A stretch of DNA of 64,000 nucleotides from Megaleporinus macrocephalus (GCA_021613375.1 CM038720.1:4922462-4986461), one strand, 5' to 3'; shown: positions 1-11,273, numbered from the stretch's first letter. Numbers and translations: made by a program. Notes: a model not told the origin generated them from the letters alone.

Positions 1-756
1 CCTCCATGTAGGACCTTCATAGGGAAGAGTTAATAGTCCCCGCTCAGCATGCAGGCATACTTTAGCTCCAAGTCTAGCGGAAACATTCTGGAGTACAGAT
101 TATTTCCCGTTTCCTTACAAATGGTCTTCGATGACAGACTAAAGTCTCTCTTGACCACGTAATTGGCTTCCAAGGTTGGCTGTGCCTGGCATCCATATCA
201 TAGCATTACCTTGTACAAGCAACGCTTCGTGAAATGCCAGATATAGCATCTTGATTGTGTTGGGCTGCTGTTTGACAGGGTGAAGTTAATGAGTTGTCTG
301 TGTCAAACACAACTCACAGCTTGAGCCGCTAATGAATGCTAGTTCAGCTAATAATGCGAAGATACTGACATTACATGACACAGGGCTGAGTAATGAACAG
401 GTCAAAAAAAAGAAAGAATAAATCTTTTCATTTCATCATTATTAAGTGCTTTTCCACATTTCTCGCCTCATTTCTCCATTTTTAAAATCTCACTGCCGGG
501 CAAAACCCATCGACTCTATCTGATCTTTCTTTTTTTTTATGCGTCCATTTCGAAAGTCTCAATCTGAGGCATTCGTTTGATGTCGCGACTGATATGACAC
601 TCTGGGTTTCAAATTTGGGTCATCAGGACCTCTTTGGAGAGTAATTATCCAGAATCCATATTTTATGGCTGTTATGAATATTCATCAAATATTGAAAGGT
701 TCCTGAAGCTGTCTGCAGGATGACATAACAATTTGGGAAATTTTGGCTTGTGGTGC
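1..756. other. single-copy sequence, no gene seen
   Basis: No repeat structure and no convincing open frame. The part from about 540 to 750 has mixed composition with AT-rich homeodomain-type motifs (TAATTA, ATTCATCAAAT) and resembles the other unique islands of this window. It could be a conserved non-coding element or ordinary intron sequence; the sequence alone cannot decide. Confidence 0.4.
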
Positions 757-1929
757 CTCCAGTCAAACGTTTTAGATACACTACCAGTCAAACGTTTTAG
801 ATACACTACCAGCCAAACGTTTTAGTACACTACCAGTCAAACCTTTTAGTACACTACCAGTCAAACGTTTTAGTACACTACCAGCCAAACGTTTTAGTAC
901 ACTACCAGTCAAACGTTTTAGTACACTACCAGTCAAACGTTTTAGTACACTACCAGCCAAACGTTTTAGTACACTACCAGTCAAACGTTTTAGTACACTA
1001 CCAGTCAAACGTTTTAGATACACTACCAGCCAAACATTTTAGTACACTACCAGTCAAACATTTTAGTACACTACCAGTCAAACATTTTAGTACACTACCA
1101 GACAAACGTTTTAGATACACTACCAGCCAAACGTTTTAGTACACTACCAGTCAAAGGTTTTAGTACACTACCAGTCAAACGTTTTAGTACACTACCAGCC
1201 AAACGTTTTAGTACACTACCAGCCAAACATTTTAGTACACTACCAGTCAAACGTTTTAGATACACTACCAGCCAAACGTTTTAGATACACTACCAGTCAA
1301 ACGTTTTAGTACACTACCTGTCAAACGTTTTAGAACACTACCAGTCAAACGTTTTAGTACCCTACCAGTCAAACGTTTTAGATACACTACCAGTCAAACG
1401 TTTTAGGTCACTACCAGTCAAACGTTTTAGATACACTACCAGTAAAACGTTTTACATACACTACCAGTCAAACGTTTTAGATACACTACCAGCCAAACGT
1501 TTTAGATACATTACCAGCCAAACGCTTTAGAACACTACCAGCCAAACGTTTTAGATACACTACCAGCCAAACGCTTTAGAACACTACCAGTCAAACGTTT
1601 TAGATACACTACCAGCCAAAGTTTTAGTACACTACCAGACAAACGTTTAAGATACACTACCAATCAAACGTTTTAGTACACTACCAATCAAACGTTTTAG
1701 TACACTACCAATCAAACGTTTTAGATACACTACCAGCCAAACGTTTTAGTACACTACCAGCCAAACGTTTAAGATACACTACCAGACAAACATTTTAGTA
1801 CACTACCAGTCAAACGTTTTAGTACACTACCAGTCAAACGTTTTAGTACACTACCAGTCAAACGTTTTAGTACACTACCAGTCAAACGTTTTAGTACACT
1901 ACCAGTCAAACGTTTTAGATACACTACCA
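757..1929. repeat. 24/25-bp minisatellite, about 48 copies
   Basis: Head-to-tail array built on the core ACTACCAGTCAAACGTTTTA. Most units are 24 bp (TTAGTACAC junction) and a minority are 25 bp (TTAGATACAC). Substitutions are few (AGTC/AGCC, ACG/ACA), and each unit carries the 8-bp palindrome AAACGTTT with a CpG. The minus strand is open over part of it (an 8-residue repeat close to VLKRLTGS), but this is a by-product of the 24-bp period and not a gene. The core resembles a motif common in teleost dispersed repeats, and one unexpanded copy occurs at 24883-24897. No spacers are present, so it is not a CRISPR array. Confidence 0.97.
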
Positions 1930-2289
1930 TTCCACTTTATCTTAGTTTTCCGTTAACCTGCTTATCCTTATACTTTGCACAAGTGGACAGCTTGACCCGG
2001 AGTGTTGGAAAATGATGGCGCAGTCTTGCTGGGATGCTTCTCTGCGGTGGAGGTCTGGAAAACAATTTTGAGTCCCATAACTCAGTGTAAATAAGTGTAA
2101 CCAACTTCAGACTTTGTGAGATTATATGGGGTTATGCTCCCTCTCCAAACATGCATGCCTGTTTATTGCATTCTTCAGGAAACTAGGAGACAACAGCATT
2201 CCGTATCTGATTTTTGAAGCTCTGTCGAGCGCCAGAGAAATGTTACCCAACAGGTCCGTAGAGCGTGATGTGCCCTTTCAAACCAGCCC
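1930..2289. other. unique sequence, nothing recognised
   Basis: Mixed-composition sequence after the first array. No open frame of note, no tandem structure and no recognisable element. Confidence 0.4.
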
Positions 2290-2716
2290 TGCTTGATGAA
2301 AGAGAATCAGGCGACACATATGCAAAGTCTGTTTATTGGACTGCAGGTAAACATGGCCAGGAGTCAGAGTGCAGGCAGAGACGGTGAAGTTTTTGATAAA
2401 CAAACACTAAGACAGAGAACAAAAGTCACAGGCAAAGATACTGAACCCAACAGAACCTGGATAGTTACAGAGATATTACCAGAGATACATTCACCACACT
2501 GCGACAGTCTACAAATCTGCAATGCCAGACTGAGACTGGGAGCAGACGGGGGGTATAAATACACAAGGACAGACAAGGAACACCTGTGATGGGGAACAGG
2601 TGAGGGGCGTAACAAGAGGCACCAAAGCACAGAAGCAGGAGCTCATGGAAAGAACATCAGGGCAAAATTAACAAGGCGTGTCAGGGCAAGGCGTGGCCAT
2701 TGCTAGCTTGATGTAG
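2290..2716. repeat. dispersed-repeat-like sequence with TATAAATACACAAGGACAG motif
   Basis: The stretch around 2545-2580 (GGTATAAATACACAAGGACA) is the same motif that was amplified at 3756-3963, so it belongs to the older unit that was duplicated. The open frames here (98 residues on plus, 88 on minus) overlap on opposite strands and resemble no protein I know. The overall appearance, a purine-rich strand with 'caaggacagacaaggaac' phrases, fits an interspersed element, but I cannot name its family. Confidence 0.4.
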
Positions 2717-2808
2717 ACCCCCAAATCAACAGGTTCCTTGCCTACTCTTTTCTCAGAGGTATCCATGTTGTTGGTATCATATTGAGAGAAATTATGCTTT
2801 TATCTGCA

Positions 2809-3041
2809 GACCTGGGGTGGTCAACCCCCTCCATTGTTTGTCCCATCTGCTGACTTGGGGTGGTCAACCCCCTCCATTGTTTGTCCTATCTACTGATCTA
2901 AGGTGGTCTACTCCCTGCATTGTTGGTATGGCCCTTTGATTGCTGACCATAAGGTTATGGCCCTTTGATTGCCGACCATAAGGTTATGGCCCTTTGATTG
3001 CCGACCATAAGGTTATGGCCCTTTGATTGCCGACCATAAGG
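2809..3041 (+). repeat. U3 direct repeats inside the LTR (43 bp x3, then 29 bp x4)
   Basis: Positions 2809-2929 hold three units of about 43 bp containing GGGGTGGTCAACCCCC. Positions 2927-3041 hold four units of 29 bp containing GGCCCTTTGATTGC and CGACCATAAGG, three of them nearly identical. Direct repeats upstream of the TATA box are typical of LTR enhancer regions; that role here is inference. Confidence 0.8.
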
Positions 3042-3234
3042 TCACACAATAACCCTCCAGGGTGGCAACCATAAAGGAGTGTTGATGTTCGCCATCCTTG
3101 CAGGGAGTTGGCACCTCTCTCTCTTCCCAAAGTGAAGATTATCAACTCCCCTAAGGGTGACATGCAAATGCCGTTACCTTCACCCCCCTCGCTTACCCCT
3201 CCTTAACCCCTTCCTCCTCCAACAATTTCCAGTG

Positions 3235-3319
3235 TATATAAGGTCCTCCCAAAACATTCCTTATCAGACTGGTTGTTGTCGGCTGAGCTGTACCCATACA
3301 TTTTCTGTGTGTCAATAAA
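3235..3319 (+). promoter_or_regulatory. LTR core promoter (TATATAAGG) and AATAAA polyadenylation signal
   Basis: TATATAAGG lies at 3235-3243 and AATAAA at 3314-3319, about 75 bp apart, with 58 bp from the signal to the LTR end. The spacing is as expected for R within an LTR. There is no evidence that it is active. Confidence 0.6.
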
Positions 3320-3755
3320 CTCAAGTCTACGCTGAAGGTCTCCTGACTTCGGATTCCTGAAGGCCCAATTTCTAACAATGTTATCAATGGCTTGTTGACA
3401 TCAAGCTTAATTCCTCAACCCCTAATAACCAAAAATATATGGACTAACTCTCATGTGATACTGCACTGGGTTATGTTTTATCCCACAAGTCGACTGTAAT
3501 GAGCACATACTGAGATAGTATGTGACAAGACTCCATATTCGGAACTGTCTAAACAAGAGCTTAACGAAGCTCAATGGATGTCCTCTTTCATTTACTTGCC
3601 TTCAAGGTCTGACTTCCTCAAAGAGAGGCTATTGATACAGGATGTCTTCGAAATAACGCCAGTAGGCGAATGCAATGCAGAGAAATATCAACAGAAAAAA
3701 ACTATACAGCAAATATCTACAAAAAAATCTAGACTCCCAAAGACTGGGCGCAAAC

Positions 3756-3963
3756 AGGGGGTATAAATACACAAGGACAGACTGAGACTGGGTGAAACAG
3801 GGTAAAAATACTCAAGGACAGACTGAGACTGGGTGAACCAGGGGTATAAATACACAAGGACAGACTGAGACTGGGTGAAACAGGGGGTATGAATACACAA
3901 GGACAGACTGAGACTGGATGAACCAGGGGTATAAATACACAAGGACAGACTGAGACGGGGTGA
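3756..3963. repeat. 42-bp minisatellite, 5 copies
   Basis: Five units containing GGTATAAATACACAAGGACA and GACTGAGACTGGGTGAA. The second unit reads GTAAAAATACTCAAGG, and the units differ by a few bases. It is a local expansion of a motif that is single-copy at about 2545-2580, at the left edge of copy B of the duplicated block. Confidence 0.9.
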
Positions 3964-4290
3964 CCCAAATCAGGAGGCTCCTCACCTGCTGTCTTCTCTG
4001 AGGTGTCCATGTTGTTGGTGTGCTCAGGGACTAGTCGACATCAAGCTTAATGCTTCAACCCCCAGTAACCAAAAATATATGGACTAACTTTCATGTGATA
4101 CTGGACTGGAGTTACGTTTTATCCTACAAGTCGAGCACATACTGAGGAACTCCATACTCGGAACCGTCTAAACAAGAGCTTAACAAAGCTCAATAGATGT
4201 CCTCTTTCATTTGCATGCCTTCAAGGTTTTGAGGCTACTGATACAGGACTGCATGTCCTCCAAATAATGCCAGCATGCTAAAGATATAAA
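3963..4290 (+). repeat. duplicated block, copy B (no LTR)
   Basis: Parallels 2717-2768 plus 3378-3690 (see copy A) and represents the empty site for the LTR. The homology fades near 4290, where it enters unique sequence. Confidence 0.85.
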
Positions 4291-5184
4291 GATGCAGATT
4301 CCAGGCTGCGGCTGATGGAAACATCACCGGTATTATATTATTGCGGGAGCGAATGCGTGTAATAGAAAGCAAACTTTGGCTCGTCGCTTGAAAGCCGGAA
4401 TGACGGCGTTCTCGTGTAATCCAAGGACAAATTGAACTTTCTTAATGGAGTTCCAAGAAGGTAACCTGCATTAGCCACGCTTGGGCTTATCTAAACACTG
4501 AATTTGGACCCATAAAATTGCAATTTCATGCATCACTATTATTAATCTCATCCTTTTTTCTCCTCTCGTCGGGATCGCGATCAAACTCTTGCGCCTGGAG
4601 TCCATTCCCCGTGCTCATTTCTTCTCGTCTCTTCTCTCTCTCTCTCTCTTTTTTATTTTTTCACTTACTCGCGCAATCTCTCACTCCCTCACCCAGCCGG
4701 TCTCAGTCTCCCGTGCTTTCTCTTTCTCTCTGGCAGGTATCGCAGTTGTGTGGTGTTTGATATCAGGCTGTTGTGATGACTTTGGTCAGCAGTTTTGAAG
4801 AGTAATGACTGCAGCAGGGGCTAGCCTCTCGCTGTGGCTCGGCTCAGGCTGTGCTGTTTACAGTAATGCACCCCCCCCTGCTTCGTCTCGCTCGCGAAGC
4901 GAGCTCTCTCACCCACGCCATATGGTTCTGTATTTCCTTTAACAAAGAGGTCGCTCGCGCCAGCGTTGGGATTGCTGCAAAATCAAGCTAATTGGTTCAA
5001 TATCGGGGAGTATATCAATAAATGACCCTACGCAGCTGGTTTCCTCCCTTTCCATACCTTCTGGTAGTGAAGACGTGTTTGGGTTAGCTTTCTAGTATAC
5101 ACCCATGGCAGCTTGAACAATTATTTATTGGGTTTAATACATGCCATCACATAAAAGCCCCTCCATTGTTTACACTCACTGTCC
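4291..5184. other. unique sequence with CT-rich tract
   Basis: Mostly single-copy sequence. Positions 4560-4735 are pyrimidine-rich, with an (TC)n run at about 4627-4650, which explains the serine/leucine-rich frames on the plus strand. A short C tract is at 4869-4878. 'GCTCGCGAAGCGAGC' at 4890-4904 is a perfect 15-base hairpin. No gene seen. Confidence 0.5.
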
Positions 5185-5675
5185 AGTGTATCAGCTCCAC
5201 TGACCATACAGGAGCTACACTTACAGACTGTAGTTCATCTGATTCTCTTATACTTTATTACTCTGTTCTTCAATGATCAGGACCCCCACAGGACCACGGC
5301 AGAGAAGGTTGTGCTGGTGTGAGTGCATAAGCGACCTCAATCGAGACTGAGAATCATCCACCTACCAAACCTATCCAGACAACAGTGTCCTGTGGGCGGC
5401 GTCCTGTGTCCACTGATGAAGAACTAGAGGAACACAAACTGTGCAGCAGCAGATGAGCTACTGTCTCTGACTTTACATCCACAAGGTGGACCAGCAAGTA
5501 GTAGGAGTGTCTAATAGAGTGGACAGTGAGTGGACACAGCGTTTAAACACTCCAGCAGCAGCACTGCTGTGTCTGATCCACTCACACCAGCACAACACAC
5601 ACCAACACACCACCCTGTGAGTGTCACTTAAAGAACAGAGTAATAAAGTATACAGAGAATCAGATGAACTAAGAT
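5185..5675. mobile_element. foldback / MITE-like element, copy 1
   Basis: Inverted arms at 5232-5270 and 5631-5670 (AGTTCATCTGATTCTCT... and its reverse complement) match over about 38-40 bases. The left end reads GTATCAGCTCCACTGACC. The spacer contains CAGGACGCC-type and CTAGAGGAACACAAACTG motifs that recur at 32757-33070 and 55020-55275. There is no transposase, so it is non-autonomous. It belongs to a high-copy family of fish foldback repeats; the superfamily is not determined. Confidence 0.75.
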
Positions 5676-5719
5676 GTATCTGCAGATAGATATATACAAA
5701 CATACATGCCCACTGAGAC

Positions 5720-6640
5720 TTATACATATTATGCATATATAAAAGATCCTTAGTAGGGCAGCTTATGCGAGCTGCATGATCTCAGCATCATTCTTCGCGC
5801 TCTAAGCCTTGCAGACAGGTTCGTAATTGGTCTCAGTCTCCAAAGCAACAAGCGTGAGCTCGGGGACTCTAGCTGGTTCATTCGGAGCTATTTGATCAGT
5901 TTTCCTTTCAAGCCAGAGTCGAGTTGTCATTCGCTTTCCATGCGTACGCCTTGTTTAACGGACGGTCTAGTGTTCACTCTCTCACTCTAATGAATCCGTG
6001 GCCCTTGTTCTGGGAGCCGATTTAACTGGCCCGAATTACGCATGAACCACTCCGCACCTGATTCACGAAACTGTTGTTTGCTACACGCTGGTGCCTTGTT
6101 TGCATATCATTTGCAAGTGACGTGCCCCGCTCTGCCCTTATAAACACACCATTTGTTTGCAGATGCTTCAACAGTGAGCCAATAAAAAGAAAGCGTTCGG
6201 CGGGCTCCTGAGTCAATACAGGCCCGAGCTTAAATAGCTCCGTAGTGTTATAGGAATGACAATGATAGAACAGAGTGAGATGTGAAATGAATAACCTGTC
6301 CTGGCCTTATTTGAGGAGGGAGATTGATGAGGTGGGGTTGTAATATTTAAGAGATAGTAGCTACTACTGCTCTACAGCACTCTAACCAATGTTATATATT
6401 AGTTATTCATTGTTCAGGAGATATCTGTAATGAGGTATGAGGCTACTTCTCTTGTTTAAGGAAGGACAAAAGGTAAGTCCCAGGTCTGGAGGGGATACAT
6501 CTGATTTTGAGAGGTCCTCTAGTAGATGATTCATTATCAGTGAAGTCGCTGTAGTGAAGCAACAGAACAGAACACTATGTGCTATTAAATAATTGTCGAC
6601 TTACATAGTGTAGATATACTGTAGATATGTTACATGAAGT
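5720..6640. other. unique island with POU/octamer-like motif, no exon seen
   Basis: Balanced composition, free of tandem repeats. Positions 6099-6116 read TTTGCATATCATTTGCAA, two octamer-like half sites back to back. AT-rich TAATGA/AATTAC-type motifs also occur. It is a candidate conserved non-coding element; conservation was not tested. Short open frames here show no protein similarity. Confidence 0.4.
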
Positions 6641-6664
6641 ATACTTGATAAGTTATTCCCATTA

Positions 6665-7274
6665 AGACAAACTCAACCTTACCAAAAACATAATCTTAAC
6701 CTCAATCCAAAACCTAAGCCTCAGATGGAGGCTAACCCTAACCCTATCCTGGCCCAATTCCTAAACCCAACCATAACCTCAACCCAAAACCCAACCCTAA
6801 CCTGGCCCTAAATCTAAACTTCACCCTGGCTCTGGTTCTAAACCCAATCTTTAACTCAAGCAAAAACGTAACCCAGGCCTGGTCCCAATCCTAACCTTCA
6901 CTCTGGCGCAAATCCTGACCTTAACCTTAACCTCAACCCTAAACCTAACCTTCACCCTGACTCTAGTTCTAAAACCAACCACAACCTTAACCCAAAACCA
7001 AACTCTAACCTGGCCATAATCCTAAACCCAACCATAACCTCAACCCAAAAACTAACAATAACCTGGCCGTAATCCTAAACCCAATCATAACCTCAACCCA
7101 AAACCTAACCCTCTGATGGAAACTAACCCTAACCCTAACCTGACCATAGTCCTAAACCCAACCATAACCTCAACCCAAAACCCAACCCTAACCTGGCCCT
7201 AAACCTAAACTTCACTCTGGCTCTAGTTCTAAACCCAATCTTTACCTCAACCCAAAACTAACCCTAACCTGGCC
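6665..7274. repeat. degenerate telomere-like CCCTAA-rich array with 391-bp higher-order repeat
   Basis: Composed of CTAACCCTAACC, AACCCAAAACC and CCTGGCCCTAAA phrases. The block starting GATGGAGGCTAACCCTAA at 6724 recurs at 7115 (GATGGAAACTAACCCTAA), 391 bp later. Each is followed by the same series, including TTCAC(C/T)CTGGCTCT and AAACCCAATCTTTA. It is an internal degenerate array, not a chromosome end. Confidence 0.9.
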
Positions 7275-9261
7275 ACAGGCAGGTGAAGGTTGTGTTACAG
7301 CGTACCTGTACACAGGTAGGTGAAGGTAGTGTTAAAATTTACCTGTTCACAGGTAGGTGAATGTAGTGTTACAGTTTACCTGTACACAGGCAGGTGAAGG
7401 TTGTGTTACAGTTTACCTGTACACAGGTAGGTGAATGTAGTGTTACAGTTTACCTGTACACAGGTAGGTGAAGGTGGTGTTACAGTTTACCTGTACACAG
7501 GTAGGTGTGGGGTGGTGTTACAGTTTATCTGTACACAGGTAGGTGAAGGAAGTGTTACAGTTTACCTGTACACAGGTAGGTGAAGGTAGTGTTACAGTTT
7601 ACCTGTACACAGGTAGGTGAAGGTTGTGTTACAGTTTATCTGTACACAGGTAGGTGAAGGTAGTGTTACAGTTTACCTGTACACAGGTAGGTGAAGGTAG
7701 TGTTACAGTTTACCTGTACACAGGTAGGTAAGAGTAGTGTTACAGTTTACCTGTACACAGGTAGGTGAAGGTAGTGTTACAGTTTATCTGTACACAGGTA
7801 GGTAAGAGTAGTGTTACAGTTTACCAGTACACAGGTAGGTGAAGGTAGTGTTACAGTTTATCTGTACACAGGTAGGTGAAGGTAGTGTTACAGTTTACCT
7901 GTACACAGGTAGGTGAAGGTAGTGTTACAGTTTATATGTACACAGGTAGGTGAAGGTAGTGTTACAGTTTATCTGTACACAGGTAGGTGAAGGTAGTGTT
8001 ACAGTTTACCTGTACACAGGTAGGTGAAGGTAGTGTTACAGTTTACCTGTACACAGGTAGGTGAAGGTTGTGTTACAGTTTACCTGTACACAGGTAAGTG
8101 AAGGCGGTGTTACAGTTTACCTGTACACAGGTAGGTGAAGGTAGTGTTACAGTTTACCTGTACACAGGTAGGTGAAGGTAGTGTTACAGTTTACCTGTAC
8201 ACAGGTAGGTGAAGGTAGTCTTATAGTTTACCTGTACACAGGTAGGTAAGGGCAGTGTCACAGTTTACCTGTACACAGGTAGGTAAAGATTGTGTTACAG
8301 TTTACCTGTACACAGGTAGGTGAAGGTAGTGTTACAGTTTACTTGTACACAGGTAGGTGAAGGTAGTGTTACAGTTTACCTGTACACAGGTAGGTGAAGG
8401 TAGTGTTACAGTTTACCTGTACACAGGTAGGTGAAGGTAGTCTTATTGTTTACCTGTACACAGGTAGGTAAAGGCAGTGTCACAGTTTACCTGTACACAG
8501 GTAGGTAAAGATTGTGTTACAGTTTACCTGTACACAGGTAGGTGAAGGCAGTGTTACAGTATACCTGTACACAGGTAGGTGAAAGTAGTGTTACAGTTGA
8601 CTTGTACACAGGTAGGTGAAGGTAGTGTTAGACAGTTTACCTGTACACAGGTAGGTGAAGGTAGTGTTACAGTTTACCTGTACACAGGTAGGTGAAGGTA
8701 TTGTTACAGTTTACCTGTACACAGGTAGGTGAAGTTGGTGTTACAGTTTACCTGTACACAGGTAGGTGAAGGCGGTGTTACAGTTTACATGTTCACAGGT
8801 AGGTAAAGGTAGTGTTACAGTTTACCTGTACACAGGTAGGTGAAGGTAGTGTTACAGTTTACCTGTACACAGGTAGGTGAAGGCGGTGTTACAGTTTACC
8901 TGTACACAGGTAGGTGAAGGCGCTGTTACAGTTTACGTGTTCACAGGTAGGTGAAGGTAGTGTTACAGTTTACCTGTACACAGGTAGGTGAAGGCGGTGT
9001 TACAGTTTACATGTTCACAGGTAGGTGAAGGTAGTGTTACAGTTTACATGTACACAGGTAGGTGAAGATAGTGTTACAGTTTACCTGTACACAGGTAGGT
9101 GAAGGTAGTGTTACAGTTTACCTTTACACAGGTAGGTGAAGGTAGTGTTACAGTTTACCTGTACACAGGTAGGTGAAAGTAGTGTTACAGTTTACCTGTA
9201 CACAGGTAGGTGAAGGCAGTGTTACAGTTTACCTGTACACAGGTAGGTGAAGGTAGTGTTA
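7275..9261. repeat. 37-bp minisatellite, about 54 copies
   Basis: The unit contains CAGGTAGGTGAAGGTAGTGT and ACAGTTTACCTGTACA. Indels are almost absent, so register is kept over nearly 2 kb. Each unit carries TACCTGT-AC-ACAGGTA, 7-bp arms around 2 bp. A higher-order repeat of six units (222 bp) is visible: the rare TCTTAT variant occurs at 8219 and 8441. In both places the GTGTCACAG and AAAGATTGTG variant units follow. Confidence 0.97.
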
Positions 9262-9274
9262 GGAATCCTTGAGG

Positions 9275-9520
9275 AAACTCAAGTACTCTTACTGGTGTAG
9301 TATAAGGTGGTACCCATGTGGGGAACTGAACCCCAGTCTACAGCATGTAGGGCAGCAGTCTGACTCACTATACTACACTATGCTATACCAACCACTGTGT
9401 ATTAGACATAATAACCTAAGACTCTCACTGGTTTAGTGTTAGGTGGTTATCTGGGTGGGGAATGGAACCCAGTATGGAGGGCAGCAGCGTAACCCACTAC
9501 TCTACTCCAGCCCTGAGAGC
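9275..9520 (-). mobile_element. two degenerate tRNA-derived SINE-like fragments
   Basis: Two related segments (about 9277-9395 and 9415-9515). Read on the minus strand, each carries a B-box-like sequence: GGGTTCAGTTCCCC in the first and GGTTCCATTCCCC in the second, against the consensus GGTTCRANNCC. An upstream GTGAGTCAGACTGCTG or GGTTACGCTGCTGCC looks like the tRNA-like head. No intact tRNA fold was found, so these are not tRNA genes. Assignment to a SINE family is tentative. Confidence 0.4.
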
Positions 9521-9529
9521 GTTCTGAGA

Positions 9530-10792
9530 GGGAAGTCTATTTAGCACTACTTTGTATTCATTAGGCAGCAGTTATTCCCCGTAGCAGCAGCAGCAGTAGC
9601 GATGAAGCCGATGTCCTTTGCCGGTTATGTAATAAGGCGGTGTCGTGTTATTGGTTGCGCCAGAAAGCAGAACGTGATATATTTAGCCGCTTTTGCCAAA
9701 TATATCTCTGGAACATGTGAACAGAGAACAGAGAGAGATCAGAAGGGATGCCATTTGCAAGCGCGCCCACTCCGGTCGTCCGATTCACGGCGTCTCTTAT
9801 GAAAGCGAGAAAACCAAATCTGATAAACGCAACACAGTGGCTGTTGCGCAGCTAAGACTTCTTCTTTCCTTTTTCTGTTCTTTCTTTTTGTTACAGTTTA
9901 AATCAATTAAAGTGGAGCTGTAAAATCCTTGGCTCCTTGCAGTACGCAGCCCGTGCAAAGGGCTGCCCGCCTGCCTGCCTGCCTGCCTGCTGTCTGGAAG
10001 GGTCTATTCGGTGGCTTTTTTAATTAACTGGAGGTGAAGATTACGGCTGATTCCTCCGACGAGTGAATCACGGCGGATTCATGCGCCACTCTAAGCTGCA
10101 AGACAATGAGCCTCATTCATAGCATCTGCCCACACTGATGAAGAATAGGATTGACCACAAACAGGAACGCATACTAATCTATCCAGCTGGCATTTTCCAT
10201 CAATATTTACAGCGCAGCAGTCATCAGCTTGGCATGCCCATTTGTACGCATTGGGGAGAGGCACAATCTATGATTTCTATGGCAGACATTTATCATTTAA
10301 TTACCAGCAACAGGTTAGAGACAGAGAGCGGCTCCGCGGCTCTCTTGGAGGGAGGAGAGGATGGGGAAAAAAAAGGAAAAGTCTCCATAAATAAATAAAG
10401 AAAGAAAGAAAGAAAACGACGGCAGAGCTGCGAAGCTCAACAGCTCCCCCAGATGTTGGGCGTCCCTCCTCCAGCCAGCAGAGCACCTCCTCTCAGCCCG
10501 CCCGAGTTATTGCCGAGGCAATTGTCTTTTTTATTGAGCTGATTTCTGAACGGCAAATTGAACCTTTCATCACAGAAAAAGGATCGCGCCAAATAACTCG
10601 GACCCAGATTATCCCCAGTGGGGGCCGCCCCCCGCGCGGACCGGGGAATTTTCCCGCAAGCCACCAGGCCCGTTCCGTGCGAGGAGAGGAGGCTCTTGTT
10701 TTAATAGCCGCATCATTCAGCCAGAGCCAGCTTTATTGAGACGCCTGCCGTTGAGTGATGATGGCTTAAGAGGAGACGAGGAGAAAAGAAAG
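9530..10792. other. unique islands, candidate conserved non-coding sequence
   Basis: Single-copy sequence with a (CTGC)n stretch at about 9967-9990 and an (AAAG)n stretch at about 10396-10413. Positions 10500-10620 (GAGTTATTGCCGAGGCAATT, then GAGCTGATTTCTGAACGG) are non-repetitive, AT/GC balanced and look constrained. Short frames on both strands overlap and show no known domain. No exon with flanking splice sites could be supported. Confidence 0.4.
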
Positions 10793-11271
10793 GGTGTTTG
10801 AACTTAGAGTTAGAGGAGAGGAATTGAATTTGCTCACTTTTCTCCTTAATGGAAATGTAGCCCTTCAGTCACGACGGGGCTGCGTTCTGTCGCGCCCGAG
10901 GCTAATGTCGCTAACAAGTAATGGAAGCCTATGGCCATGAGGTTAGCATCGTGCTAATTTTCCTCAGCTTGCATCTTCAGGAATCTCACATGAGCTTGTC
11001 TTACTGGTATATTTACAATTCCTGGTAACACTTTCTATAAAGCTTGTGTTCATAGGTCATTATAACTGCGCTTATAACTTGTAGTAACAGGGTAATAATG
11101 CATTGTAAGGATACTTATAAAGTCTAAGTCTATGAGTCTGTAACTGTAACAACATTCTGTTGGTTGATTGTTTATTATAATGCCTTTTAAATGGTAATAA
11201 CCTATATATACTTATATAGCGCTTACATGGTAATGAATATTATCATTGAAACACATTATAAATATGACTCA

Positions 11272-11273
<2 letters not shown>

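Larger units (their letters stand above)
2769..3377 (+). mobile_element. solo LTR of a retrotransposon or endogenous retrovirus-like element
   Basis: A 609-bp segment starting TGTTGGTATC and ending TTTCTAACA, so it has TG...CA ends with TGTT/AACA as terminal inverted bases. A 4-bp direct repeat ATGT flanks it (2765-2768 and 3378-3381). Inside are tandem direct repeats, then a TATA box (3235-3243), then an AATAAA signal (3314-3319), then a short U5-like end. This is the usual U3-R-U5 order. There is no primer-binding site and no gag/pol sequence, so it is a solo LTR left by recombination. The flanking sequence reappears without the LTR at 3963-4290. The exact 5' end may be off by up to about 10 bp because copy B also reads TGTTGGTGTG there. 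The family is not determined. Confidence 0.75.
2717..3690 (+). repeat. duplicated block, copy A (interrupted by a solo LTR)
   Basis: Sequence before and after the LTR (2717-2768 and 3378-3690) matches 3963-4290 in the same order and orientation. Shared landmarks are CCCAAATCA, then CCATGTTGTTGG, GACATCAAGCTTAAT, CCAAAAATATATGGACTAAC, AACAAGAGCTTAAC and ATGTCCTCTTTCATTT. Agreement is roughly 85 percent by eye. Copy A also has small insertions relative to copy B. The LTR is missing from copy B, so this copy received the insertion. Confidence 0.85.

Noticed and set aside
781..1023. 80-residue minus-strand frame with an 8-residue repeat
   Set aside because: It is the 24-bp minisatellite translated; no non-repeat coding sequence or splice context.
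6665..7274. True telomere end
   Set aside because: Repeats are degenerate and mixed with non-telomeric phrases, and unique sequence continues on both sides.
9275..9520. tRNA genes suggested by B-box-like sequences
   Set aside because: No cloverleaf could be drawn and the A box is poor; SINE-like debris is more likely.
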